DNA of 59,344 nucleotides from Pediococcus damnosus (GTDB lineage: Bacteria; Bacillota; Bacilli; Lactobacillales; Lactobacillaceae): positions 1 to 59,344 of the forward strand of contig NZ_JQBD01000004.1 of assembly GCF_001437255.1 (NCBI RefSeq), written 5' to 3'. Each line of letters begins with the position of its first letter. Within the stretch, counting starts at the first letter, position 1. A model generated the notes under the pieces. The model searched no databases. It was given only the letters and a program-made list of their open reading frames with translations, and was not told the origin of the DNA. This document shows, one piece after another, positions 26,166 to 34,521 of the stretch. The position numbers were made by a program, and so were the translations under genes.

Positions 26166-26240
26166 TACGGAACTTTTTAAAGAGGATTAGCATTTTTGTG
26201 AAATTTAGAATGGTTTATAGATAAAATAGGAGGATACAAA

Positions 26241-27929
26241 ATGGATTATAAAAAACAGGTTGCACAAAGTATTGTTTCAGCACTTGATGGGCAGCTTGAA
26301 GAACAAGTTGTTTATGAAAAAGTTGAAGTACCTAAGACAAGCAAAATGGGAGACTTTGCCTTTCCCGCGTTTATATTGGCTAAAACGTTACACAAAGCAC
26401 CACAGATGATTGCTGCTGATTTAGTTAAAAATATTAATCAGGAAAATTATGAAAAGGTAGAAGCCGCTGGTCCTTATGTAAACTTCTTTTTAGATAAGAG
26501 TAAATTTAGCTTAGAAACTTTGCAGACGGTTTTGACTGAAAAAGATCATTTTGGGGATGCTACTGTTGGTAATAATGGTAAAGTGCCAATTGACATGTCA
26601 TCACCAAACATTGCTAAACCAATTTCAATGGGTCATTTACGTTCAACTGTGATTGGCAATGCACTAGCTAACTTACTGGCCAAAACCGGATATCAGCCAG
26701 TAAAAATCAATCATTTAGGAGATTGGGGCACTCAATTTGGTAAATTGATTGAAGCTTATAAACTTTGGGGCAGTGAAGAAGCAGTTAAGGCTGATCCAAT
26801 TAATAAGTTGTTGGAGTATTATGTGCGTTTTCATAAAGAAGACAAAGAGCATCCTGAACTTGATGACGAGGCGCGTAAATGGTTTAAAAAACTGGAAGAT
26901 GGCGATGAAGAGGCCACTAAGCTTTGGCAATGGTTCCGCTCCGTTTCTCTTGATTCCTTTAAACATATTTATGATAAGTTAGGAATTACTTTTGATTCAT
27001 ACAAGGGCGAAGCTTTCTACAATGACAAAATGGATGAGGTTGTCCAGATTTTAGAAGATAAACATCTTCTAAAAGAGAGTCAAGGTGCTGAAATTGTTGA
27101 TTTGGATAAGTACAACTTAAATCCGGCACTGATTAAAAAGACTGATGGTGCAACGCTATACATTACGCGTGATTTAGCAGCGGCCATTTATCGAAAACGG
27201 ACTTATGATTTTTCTCAGTCTTTATATGTAGTTGGGGCCGAACAAATTAATCATTTTAAACAATTAAAAGCCGTTTTGAAAGAGATGGGTTTTGATTGGT
27301 CAGATGATATTCATCATATTCCATTTGGTTTAATTACTTTAAATGGAAAAAAGTTATCAACCCGCTCTGGTCGGGTAGTTCTTTTGGATAAAGTGCTAGA
27401 TGATGCAATTGATTTAGCAAAACAGCAAATTCAAGCAAAAAATCCAGATTTAGCCAATGCAGATGAAGTGGCGCATGAAGTCGGCGTGGGTGCGGTCATT
27501 TTCCATGATCTTAAGAATGAACGAATGAACTCGTTTGATTTTGATTTAAACGAAGTAGTTCGTTTTGAAGGAGAAACAGGTCCGTATGTTCAATACACCC
27601 GAGCACGAGCGGAAAGTATTTTACGCAAGACAGACCATCAGGTAACTGTGGATGGTTTAAAACTGGCTGATCCGAATGCTTGGGATACATTAAAACAATT
27701 GCAAAACTTCCCTGATACGATTCTACGTGCAGTTAAAGAGTATGAACCATCAATTATTGCAAAATATTCACTGCATTTAGCAAAATCATTTAATCAATAC
27801 TATGCAAATTCAAAAGTATTGGTAAAAGATGATCAATTGAATGCACGGTTGGCACTTGTTAAGAGTGTAAGTATTGTTTTAAAGAGTTCTTTAAACTTAT
27901 TAGGCGTTCAGTCACCAGAAGAAATGTAA
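26241..27929 (+). CDS. argS: Arginyl-tRNA synthetase
   Basis: Class I synthetase that charges tRNA-Arg; 562 residues, normal for Gram-positive bacteria. The HIGH-type motif occurs in SPNIAKPISMGHLRST near residue 122, and the degenerate KMSKS region is NGKKLSTRSG near 367. The N-terminal Add1 domain and the C-terminal anticodon-binding DALR domain (ending SLNLLGVQSPEEM) are complete. AGGAGG stands 6 nt before the ATG. Expression depends on the T-box just upstream; a terminator follows at 27931. Confidence 0.98.
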   Translation: MDYKKQVAQSIVSALDGQLEEQVVYEKVEVPKTSKMGDFAFPAFILAKTLHKAPQMIAADLVKNINQENYEKVEAAGPYVNFFLDKSKFSLETLQTVLTEKDHFGDATVGNNGKVPIDMSSPNIAKPISMGHLRSTVIGNALANLLAKTGYQPVKINHLGDWGTQFGKLIEAYKLWGSEEAVKADPINKLLEYYVRFHKEDKEHPELDDEARKWFKKLEDGDEEATKLWQWFRSVSLDSFKHIYDKLGITFDSYKGEAFYNDKMDEVVQILEDKHLLKESQGAEIVDLDKYNLNPALIKKTDGATLYITRDLAAAIYRKRTYDFSQSLYVVGAEQINHFKQLKAVLKEMGFDWSDDIHHIPFGLITLNGKKLSTRSGRVVLLDKVLDDAIDLAKQQIQAKNPDLANADEVAHEVGVGAVIFHDLKNERMNSFDFDLNEVVRFEGETGPYVQYTRARAESILRKTDHQVTVDGLKLADPNAWDTLKQLQNFPDTILRAVKEYEPSIIAKYSLHLAKSFNQYYANSKVLVKDDQLNARLALVKSVSIVLKSSLNLLGVQSPEEM

Positions 27930-27930
27930 G

Positions 27931-27969
27931 AAAAAGCAAGCAAAATTCATTGAATTTTGCTTGCTTTTT
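27931..27969 (+). terminator. Terminator after argS
   Basis: AAAAAGCAAGCAAAATTCA pairs with TGAATTTTGCTTGCTTTTT; the right arm ends in a T-run. Confidence 0.9.
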
Positions 27970-28025
27970 GACAGTTCATTGATTATCTGTTCACAGAACA
28001 CATTGAAAAAGTAAGCATTAATTTG

Positions 28026-28054
28026 TTCAATAAATTTTAGTATTGCGCTATAAT
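28026..28054 (+). promoter_or_regulatory. Promoter of the EAL-domain gene
   Basis: TTCAAT (28026-28031), 17-nt spacer, TATAAT (28049-28054). The mRNA leader would be about 150 nt, with no obvious riboswitch fold. Confidence 0.5.
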
Positions 28055-28212
28055 GAACACTGTGTTGACTTTTATTTGCCGAGTAGTGATATGTGTGTGA
28101 AAATTAAGTATTATTATTTATTGGGATATTGAGTGTGATTAAATTAGAGTTGTTAGTTTATTTTTGAATTTGCTTGGATTAAGACTTAAAGATTAATAGG
28201 AGATATGAAGAA

Positions 28213-28875
28213 TTGGAAATCAAAAAATATCGAATGTTGCGTCAAGCTTGTTATGATCTTCAGTACGGCATGGTGGACGGGTATGAATTGCTCTTACGTG
28301 AGTTTGTAGATGATGAATGGCGGGTTCCAGCTGATTTCAGCATCCTAACACCAGAACTTTTTTCAGGGCTTGTGGCAGAAGCCATGGAACACTTACCATC
28401 CAAATCTCGAATTATGATTAATTTAGATCATGATCAATTTGTAGATCGTAAAATGTTAGATGCAATAATTAATGTTCATGAAAAATTGCCGGATTATGGC
28501 TTAACAGTAGAGTTAACAGAACGTGATAACACAAAAATGATTATGGATGTTGAACTGTTAAGATCCGCAATGTATCTCACAAGTAAAGGTGTTGCCCTTA
28601 GTCTTGATGATGTCGGTTCAGGGGTTAATCAATTTGAGCTTTTGAGGCCATTATTACCTTTTGTAACGGAATTAAAGTTTGCTTTACAGAACTTTCAAAC
28701 AGAGATTAAAACCGCTTATAACAAACTTTATTTTTGGCAAGAATTAGCGAATTTCTTAGGAAAAAAGTTTGTGCTTGGGGGAATCGAGACCGAAGAGGAT
28801 TTGGTTATTGCGCGTCAATTGGCTGTTGATTATGGACAAGGATATTTATATGATCGTCCACAGAAGTTTTACTAA
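28213..28875 (+). CDS. EAL-domain protein (possible cyclic-di-GMP phosphodiesterase)
   Basis: 220-residue protein made only of an EAL domain, without a sensor, GGDEF or membrane part. Key positions are present: ELL at 25-27 in place of EAL, N70 in INLD, E103 in ELTER, the Asp pair D132-D133 in LDDVGSG, K155, E192 in GGIETEED and Q209 in QGYLYDRP. The metal ligands and the general-base lysine seem intact, so enzymatic activity on c-di-GMP is possible, although the first motif and the usual EGVE (here GGIE) are altered. The start is a TTG 10 nt after AGGAG. It stands alone with its own promoter and terminator. Confidence 0.82.
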   Translation: MEIKKYRMLRQACYDLQYGMVDGYELLLREFVDDEWRVPADFSILTPELFSGLVAEAMEHLPSKSRIMINLDHDQFVDRKMLDAIINVHEKLPDYGLTVELTERDNTKMIMDVELLRSAMYLTSKGVALSLDDVGSGVNQFELLRPLLPFVTELKFALQNFQTEIKTAYNKLYFWQELANFLGKKFVLGGIETEEDLVIARQLAVDYGQGYLYDRPQKFY

Positions 28876-28898
28876 AAACTATAGTATATATCGATTAG

Positions 28899-28928
28899 AC
28901 TCGTTCATTTATGAACGAGTTTTTTTTC
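28899..28928 (+). terminator. Terminator after the EAL gene
   Basis: ACTCGTTCAT pairs with ATGAACGAGT, followed by eight T. Confidence 0.9.
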
Positions 28929-29115
28929 AGAGTTTAATCATAATTTCAAATTGGGATCATACGCCTAGATTGTGAATGATATACTGGTAAAAGAAATTAA
29001 ATGATGCGAAAGAAAAAATTTAATTTCCAAAATAATGATTTATCAAAAAATATGGTGGTAAATCCTGACATTAGGAAGAAAAGCATACAAAAATAAACAG
29101 AATAACTTAAGTGTG

Positions 29116-29176
29116 CCAGATTACCCCTTTTGAATGGGTAATCTGGGCAACATGGAAATTTCAGGGCTGATATAAT
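29116..29176 (+). promoter_or_regulatory. Palindrome and -10 box ahead of the aminotransferase gene
   Basis: CCAGATTACCC (29116-29126) and GGGTAATCTGG (29136-29146) form perfect 11-bp arms around 9 nt. A TATAAT -10 box is at 29171-29176; the expected -35 position holds CAACAT, a poor match, directly after the palindrome. An activator or repressor site is possible. Nothing else is seen in 28929-29226. Confidence 0.45.
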
Positions 29177-29226
29177 AGTTTTGTTGAGAAACGATTGAGC
29201 CGAATGAAATTTGGGAGGAGACAAAT

Positions 29227-30348
29227 ATGGAAATCAAAGGTTTTGGGGTTGAAGAATGGTTGAATGAAAATGAAAAATCGGCTCAATTTGATATCTCACA
29301 AAGCACGATTAGTTCACTGACATTGGGGGAATTACTAAAGTTTGACAGCCAAAATCCAACCGAACAAATCACGAAATATTTAAATACGAAACTAAATTAT
29401 GGGTGGATTGAAGGATCACCTGAGTTTAAACAATTAGTTTCCGAGTTATATTTACGAGTCGATAGCAAGAATGTTTTACAAACGAATGGGGCAACTGGTG
29501 GCAATTTTTTGGCGCTATTCAGTCTGTTAAATCCAGGAGATCAGATCATTTCCTTGTATCCAAGTTATCAGCAACTATATGACATTCCTAAATCATTAGG
29601 GGTGAAGGTTGATAATTGGGGCCTTCGTGAGGATCTAAATTGGCAACCAGATATTGAACAATTAAAACAGCTTATTTCACCAAAGACAAAAATGATTTGT
29701 TTAAATAATGCACAAAATCCAACAGGCAGCCTCCTCAAAAAGCCATTATTAAAACAAGTTGTGGCGTTGGCAAGAGAAGTAGGTGCATACATATTGGCAG
29801 ACGAAGTTTATCAGCCAGTAGATAAAGTTGATCAGTTTCCGTCAATTGCAGATCTTTATGAACAAGGAATTTCTGTAAATAGCCTTTCTAAGACATACTC
29901 AGTTCCTGGATTAAGAATTGGCTGGATTGCAACCCAATCAGCAAAATTAGCAGATGTATTCAGAAAATATCGAGATTACACAATGATTTCTGGTGGAGTA
30001 GTTAATGACACATTAGCTTGCATTACTTTACGAAATCAGCAAGCAATTTTGGCAAGAAATAAAAAATTAGTTAAGCGAAATCATGAAATTTTGCGAAAGT
30101 GGGTGGATTCTCAAGAAAAAGTTGACATTATTATGCCTGAGCAGGTTTCAACGGCTTGTATTAAACTTAATATTAAAATGGATGACGAAACCTTTTGTCA
30201 AAAATTATTAGATGATACTGGCGTTTTGCTGGTTCCAGGAAATCGGTTCGATATGCCCGGCCATGCTAGAGTGGGATACTGCACAGATACAGAGACGTTA
30301 AAAAATGGATTACAAAGATTGAATGAGTTTTTGAAACAGTGTCAATAA
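29227..30348 (+). CDS. PLP-dependent class I/II aminotransferase
   Basis: 373-residue fold-type I aminotransferase. The PLP lysine is in NSLSKTYSVPGLRIGW near residue 222; NNAQNPTGSLL and ADEVYQPV carry the conserved Asn and Asp-Tyr of the cofactor site, and an arginine in HARVGYC near the C-terminus would hold the substrate carboxylate. GGGAGGAG lies before the ATG. The substrate is not evident. It stands as a single gene between the EAL gene and a Crp/Fnr regulator, so context does not settle the pathway. Confidence 0.85.
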   Translation: MEIKGFGVEEWLNENEKSAQFDISQSTISSLTLGELLKFDSQNPTEQITKYLNTKLNYGWIEGSPEFKQLVSELYLRVDSKNVLQTNGATGGNFLALFSLLNPGDQIISLYPSYQQLYDIPKSLGVKVDNWGLREDLNWQPDIEQLKQLISPKTKMICLNNAQNPTGSLLKKPLLKQVVALAREVGAYILADEVYQPVDKVDQFPSIADLYEQGISVNSLSKTYSVPGLRIGWIATQSAKLADVFRKYRDYTMISGGVVNDTLACITLRNQQAILARNKKLVKRNHEILRKWVDSQEKVDIIMPEQVSTACIKLNIKMDDETFCQKLLDDTGVLLVPGNRFDMPGHARVGYCTDTETLKNGLQRLNEFLKQCQ

Positions 30349-30398
30349 ATTACAGACTTAAGTATCAAAACTACAGAGTTATTAGGTAAAACTACTAC

Positions 30399-30438
30399 TT
30401 GCTTTCATAACCAATTCTGGGATAATGGTAACCATTAT
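30399..30438 (+). promoter_or_regulatory. Promoter with overlapping palindrome, Crp/Fnr regulator gene
   Basis: TTGCTT (30399-30404), 16-nt spacer, GATAAT (30421-30426). ATAATGGTAACCATTAT (30422-30438) is a perfect 8-1-8 palindrome over the -10 box and RNA start, a position that suggests repression, perhaps by the gene's own product. Confidence 0.5.
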
Positions 30439-30458
30439 AATTGATATGAAAGAGGTTT

Positions 30459-31136
30459 ATGATGATTGATCCCAGGAATAAAGGCAATTACGAACGACAT
30501 ATCGCCCATACTCATGAGTGTAAGGTACTTAGTAAATTAGAGCTCGCCGAAGTGTTTAATAGTATGCAAGGTAAAAAGGTACGAAAAGGTCAGCATTTAT
30601 TTGAACAATATGAGAAACGCTATTATACTTTCTTTTTGAAAGAAGGATTTCTAAAGGCGGAGTCTGTTGATATTTATCATGACTCATCTTTTATGACGTT
30701 TATTTGTCCCGACATGGTATTTCCTTTGAGAGGGACGCAGACTGACACTTCTTACTATTATACGGCGACGGCTTTAACTGACGCCGAAGTCGTGTATATT
30801 CCTAGAAAATTGTTCAATAAATTATTGTGTTCAAATAACAAGTTTCAATCTAGAATATTGAAACAGTTTGATGAAGCCGTGAAAGAAAACGAAACATTTC
30901 TTCAAATAAGAACTAGTTCGACTGCAAAGGATCAGGTTGAACAAAACCTAGGTTTAATTAATGAATGGTTTTTAGATAATTCAAGAATAGATGACGAATG
31001 TCAAATCCCATTTCCCATTACAATTAGTGATCTTGCTAAGTTTTGTGGTCTTAATCGAAAAACAACAAGTGCTGCTGTTAAGGGGTTAGTTGATGATGGT
31101 AAAATTCTTTATAAAGATAAGTATTTTTTCGTTTAA
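30459..31136 (+). CDS. Crp/Fnr-family transcription regulator
   Basis: 225-residue regulator with an N-terminal cyclic-nucleotide-type beta-barrel (about residues 20-130), a long dimer helix and a C-terminal winged helix-turn-helix (ISDLAKFCGLNRKTTSAAVKGLVDDG). It has no FNR-like N-terminal cysteine cluster, so an iron-sulfur oxygen sensor is unlikely; two to four scattered cysteines are present. AAAGAGG precedes the ATG. It lies next to argR; in several lactic acid bacteria Crp-family ArcR regulators sit beside argR-type genes and control arginine catabolism, but no arc genes are in this window, so that link is only suggestive. Confidence 0.8.
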   Translation: MMIDPRNKGNYERHIAHTHECKVLSKLELAEVFNSMQGKKVRKGQHLFEQYEKRYYTFFLKEGFLKAESVDIYHDSSFMTFICPDMVFPLRGTQTDTSYYYTATALTDAEVVYIPRKLFNKLLCSNNKFQSRILKQFDEAVKENETFLQIRTSSTAKDQVEQNLGLINEWFLDNSRIDDECQIPFPITISDLAKFCGLNRKTTSAAVKGLVDDGKILYKDKYFFV

Positions 31137-31162
31137 AAATTTCCTACCAAAGGAAGAACAAC

Positions 31163-31192
31163 TTGTTTTGCAGTTTTGATGTTTGCTATACT
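31163..31192 (+). promoter_or_regulatory. Promoter of argR
   Basis: TTGTTT (31163-31168), 18-nt spacer, TATACT (31187-31192). Confidence 0.5.
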
Positions 31193-31224
31193 TAAGCTAG
31201 TTAATACGGAAGTGAAGTGCGATT

Positions 31225-31689
31225 ATGAAAAAAAGTGAACGGCAAAAGATTATTACAGATCTTATTTCTAATCAATTAGTAGCTAAACAAGATGATTTAA
31301 TGGGCTTGTTAAAGCAACGTGGTGTGATTGCCACTCAGGCCACAATTTCTCGTGACATGCGAGAAATGCACATTGTTAAGTCTGCGGATGATCAAGGCGT
31401 CCAACGCTACATGATTTTTCATTCGTCTACTGAAGATCCAACTAGCTTACTTTTTCATACGTTTAAACAAACAGCATTGCAAATTGATCAAATTCAATTT
31501 GTAAACATCATTAAAACTGCTTCAAATGATGGAAATCGCTTAGCTGCTGTTTTTGATGATACAAAAATGCCAGAAATCGTTGGTACTTTAGCAGGGTTTG
31601 ATACGATTGTGGTTTTTAGCCCCAATGAAGAACTAGCGTTACAATTAAATCAGCGCTTATCAAAGTACTTACCTGATGCAGAAAAATAA
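31225..31689 (+). CDS. argR: Arginine repressor ArgR
   Basis: 154-residue hexameric regulator that binds arginine and ARG-box operators to control arginine synthesis and breakdown. The N-terminal winged helix carries the Ser-Arg pair of the recognition helix in ATISRDMREM (about residues 36-45), and the C-terminal oligomerisation/arginine-binding domain has NDGNRLAAVFDD and the final FDTIVVFSPNEE. The site GGAAGTGA precedes the ATG. It has its own promoter and terminator. Lactobacilli often carry two ArgR paralogues; whether this is the only one cannot be told. Confidence 0.92.
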   Translation: MKKSERQKIITDLISNQLVAKQDDLMGLLKQRGVIATQATISRDMREMHIVKSADDQGVQRYMIFHSSTEDPTSLLFHTFKQTALQIDQIQFVNIIKTASNDGNRLAAVFDDTKMPEIVGTLAGFDTIVVFSPNEELALQLNQRLSKYLPDAEK

Positions 31690-31693
31690 AACG

Positions 31694-31737
31694 AATAGAG
31701 CAAAGACTGATTTTCCTCGGTTTTTGCTCTATTTTAA
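31694..31737 (+). terminator. Terminator after argR
   Basis: AATAGAGCAAA pairs with TTTGCTCTATT, followed by TTT. Confidence 0.8.
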
Positions 31738-31848
31738 TGTATTTGAGATCCAATTTTTAAGGGTACTTTAAGTCTCATAGTGCATTTAAAGGGATTAAGA
31801 TAAATATGATACAATACACCTATTACTTAATTAATATGGAGATTTTTT

Positions 31849-33996
31849 ATGCAAACAAATAAGTTTTTCTCTTCACTAAAATCGGGATTAAAAAGGATCG
31901 GTCATTTTTTGGCTCCGTATTGGCATCGATCGCATGCTTTTATAAAACGGTATTGGAAAAGATTCCAAGTTACTCGCTGGTTAATTGTTATATTTTTAAC
32001 CTTTTTTCTGATTATGAGTGGCTACCTTACCTACGAAGCTAAGACTGCAAATGTAGGTAATCTTAAAAATGCATTAGAGAAGACGACCGTCGTTTATGAT
32101 GCTAAAAATAATAAGGCAGGTTCTTTGTATTCTCAAAAAGGGACGTGGGTTGGACTAAACAAAATTTCGATTAATGTTCAAAATGCGGTAATTTCTACTG
32201 AGGACCGTAATTTCTATAAAGAATATGGGTTCTCTGTGAAAGGAATCGGCAGAGCGGCATTACTTTATGCAATGAATAAAGTAATGCGAAAAAATTATAT
32301 TAGTGGTGGAGGAAGTACATTAACGCAGCAATTGGTAAAGAATGCATTCTTATCTCAACAACAGACCTTCACACGAAAGGCACGTGAACTATTCCTTTCC
32401 ATTGAGGTGGAAAATGTTTATACAAAGTCCGAGATTCTAGAAATGTATTTGAATAATGCGTATTTTGGAAATGGTATTTGGGGTGTTCAAGATGCTGCAG
32501 AACGTTACTTTGGCGTTTCTGCAAGTGAGTTAACAGTACCACAGGGAGCTGTTTTGGCAGGAATGCTAACATCGCCTAGTGCTTACAATCCAGATGATCA
32601 TCCAGCGGCTTCTAAGCAACGGCGAAATGTTGTTTTAGGATTAATGGCTGATAATAATAAGTTATCAGATTCTCAGGCAAAAGCTTATCAAAATACTGCA
32701 CTTGTAGCATCTAACGCGTATACGGATACAAGTGATTATAAATATCCATATTATTTTGATGCCGTTATTAGTGAAGCAATTAGTCGTTATGGATTGACAG
32801 AGTCTGACATTATGAATCGTGGCTATAAGATTTATACGTATCTCAATCAATCAGATCAAACGAATATGCAAGAGCAGTTTAAAGATCCTAGTTATTTTCC
32901 GTCTAATGCATCTGATGGAAGTAAGGTCCAGGCAGCTTCAATTGCAATTAATCCCAAAACTGGTGGGGTTTCCGCAGTTGTTGGTGGTCGAGGAAAACAT
33001 GTTTTCCGGGGATTTAATCGTGCTACTCAAATTAAGCGACAACCTGGATCAACTCTAAAACCAATTGTTGCCTATGCACCGGCTCTCAGCAGTGGCTATT
33101 CATATGATTCAACGTTACAAGATAAGTTGAAATCTTATGGCACAAATAAATATCGGCCTGCAAATTATAATGATCAATATGACGGAACAATCCCTATGTA
33201 TAAAGCATTAGCCGAAAGTCGTAATGCGCCAGCAGTTTGGTTACTAAATAAAATTGGGGTTTCTAAGGGCTATGATTCGGCTGAAAACTTTGGTTTAAAC
33301 TTGAATAAAAGTGATAAAAATTTAGCACTTGCATTAGGAGGCTTAACCACCGGTATTTCTCCTTATCAATTAGCTAGTGCATACACGGCCTTTGCCAATA
33401 ATGGGGAATTAGCGCAAACTGGGTTTATTCGGAAAATTGTTGATTCCTCTGGTAAAACAGTTGTTAATAATACACCGCAGAAAAAAAGGGTTATTTCTAA
33501 AAAAGTGGCAAAAGAAATGACTAGCATGATGATTGGCGTATATAGTGATTCTTACGGAACTGGAGCAAGTGCTAAACCAGCCAATTACACAATTGCCGGG
33601 AAAACTGGAAGTACCGAGGTTGATGGGGCTTCAAGTAGTGATGCGACTGGCGATGAATGGATGGTTGGTTATACACCGGATATGGTCGTCGCAACTTGGG
33701 AAGGTTTTGATGACACAACTAAAACTAATCACTTGGAAAATTTGAGTGGCGTTGGTTTAGGGACGCTCTTTAAATCCGAGATGGAAAGCATTTTGCCCAA
33801 TACACCTGGTACGGAATTTGGCACAAGCAACGCTTCGAGTTTAGCATCGGGTGAAAACTCTGGATCATCTAATTTATGGGATTCAATTAAAAATGGCACA
33901 TCTAGTGCCGAAAAGAATTTCTCTCAAGGAACTGATTCTATGAAGCAAAAGGCAAATGAGTGGTTAGATAAGGCTAAAAACTTTATTGGACAATAA
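31849..33996 (+). CDS. pbp2A: Class A penicillin-binding protein (PBP2A type)
   Basis: Bifunctional peptidoglycan synthase, 715 residues. A cytoplasmic basic tail precedes one membrane anchor (about residues 43-62). The GT51 glycosyltransferase domain has the catalytic Glu in STEDRNFY (residues 116-123), then GGSTLTQQLVKNAFL. The transpeptidase domain has STLK (401-404, catalytic Ser 401), SRN (457-459) and KTGST (585-589). The C-terminus is a Ser/Asn/Gly-rich tail of about 60 residues. The pattern is closest to streptococcal Pbp2a. It is a single gene ahead of yheA. Family is certain; the 2A subtype is likely. Confidence 0.9.
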   Translation: MQTNKFFSSLKSGLKRIGHFLAPYWHRSHAFIKRYWKRFQVTRWLIVIFLTFFLIMSGYLTYEAKTANVGNLKNALEKTTVVYDAKNNKAGSLYSQKGTWVGLNKISINVQNAVISTEDRNFYKEYGFSVKGIGRAALLYAMNKVMRKNYISGGGSTLTQQLVKNAFLSQQQTFTRKARELFLSIEVENVYTKSEILEMYLNNAYFGNGIWGVQDAAERYFGVSASELTVPQGAVLAGMLTSPSAYNPDDHPAASKQRRNVVLGLMADNNKLSDSQAKAYQNTALVASNAYTDTSDYKYPYYFDAVISEAISRYGLTESDIMNRGYKIYTYLNQSDQTNMQEQFKDPSYFPSNASDGSKVQAASIAINPKTGGVSAVVGGRGKHVFRGFNRATQIKRQPGSTLKPIVAYAPALSSGYSYDSTLQDKLKSYGTNKYRPANYNDQYDGTIPMYKALAESRNAPAVWLLNKIGVSKGYDSAENFGLNLNKSDKNLALALGGLTTGISPYQLASAYTAFANNGELAQTGFIRKIVDSSGKTVVNNTPQKKRVISKKVAKEMTSMMIGVYSDSYGTGASAKPANYTIAGKTGSTEVDGASSSDATGDEWMVGYTPDMVVATWEGFDDTTKTNHLENLSGVGLGTLFKSEMESILPNTPGTEFGTSNASSLASGENSGSSNLWDSIKNGTSSAEKNFSQGTDSMKQKANEWLDKAKNFIGQ

Positions 33997-34076
33997 ACTT
34001 CGGCAAATGCGGGTATCAAAAGTGGTTTGGTATGATACAATGTCAGTATAAAAGTGAAACATCTAGGAGGAAGACA

Positions 34077-34421
34077 ATGGCTGTTAATATTTATGATACC
34101 GCGAACAAAATGGAAGAAGAACTTCGTGAAACAACTGAATATAAAAACTTAGTTGCAGCATATACGGAAATGAAAAAGGATCAAAAGGCATATGATCTTT
34201 TTAAAGATTTTCAAGAAGTTCAAGTAAATTTACAGCAGAAACAAATGAATGGTGAAGAAATGAGCGATGATGAGATGTCTCATGCACGTGAGATTGCTTC
34301 CCAAGTTGGCGACGTTGATGTCATTAAGAGCCTGATGGATAAAGAACGGGCATTGAATCAGCTTCTAAATGATATTAATCAGATTATAACCAAGCCAGTT
34401 CAGAATTTATATCACGATTAA
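34077..34421 (+). CDS. yheA: YheA/YmcA/YlbF-family protein (UPF0342)
   Basis: 114-residue all-helical protein of the YlbF/YmcA/YheA family; in Bacillus the relatives YlbF and YmcA help RNase Y and development, while YheA's own role is unclear. The N-terminus NIYDTANKMEEELRETTEYKNL and the central FKDFQEVQVNLQQKQM are characteristic. I choose the ATG at 34077 because AGGAGG lies 6 nt before it; the frame runs open 15 codons further up without a site. It sits ahead of yhaO but is separated from it by a terminator. Confidence 0.88.
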   Translation: MAVNIYDTANKMEEELRETTEYKNLVAAYTEMKKDQKAYDLFKDFQEVQVNLQQKQMNGEEMSDDEMSHAREIASQVGDVDVIKSLMDKERALNQLLNDINQIITKPVQNLYHD

Positions 34422-34461
34422 AGATTATAAAATTAAAGAAATGCGTATTTTTAATACAGAC

Positions 34462-34502
34462 AGGGTTAGTGCAAATGAATGATTTGTTCTACCCTTTTTT
34501 TA
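34462..34502 (+). terminator. Terminator between yheA and yhaO
   Basis: AGGGTTAGTGCAAAT pairs imperfectly with ATTTGTTCTACCCT, then seven T. Confidence 0.65.
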
Positions 34503-34521
34503 TGAATCGAGGAAGATTTTT

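Noticed and set aside
26174-26240. Second promoter for argS between the T-box and the gene
   Set aside because: TTGTGA and AT-rich boxes exist, but no pair has spacing of 16-18 nt with a good -10; transcription through the T-box is the simpler reading.
27989-28001. Operator TGTTCACAGAACA before the EAL gene
   Set aside because: Arms of only 5 bp in AT-rich DNA and upstream of the promoter; too short to separate from chance.
32369-33745. Open frames on either strand within the PBP gene and similar frames inside other long genes
   Set aside because: They mirror the coding bias of the true genes, lack ribosome binding sites and show no recognisable domains.
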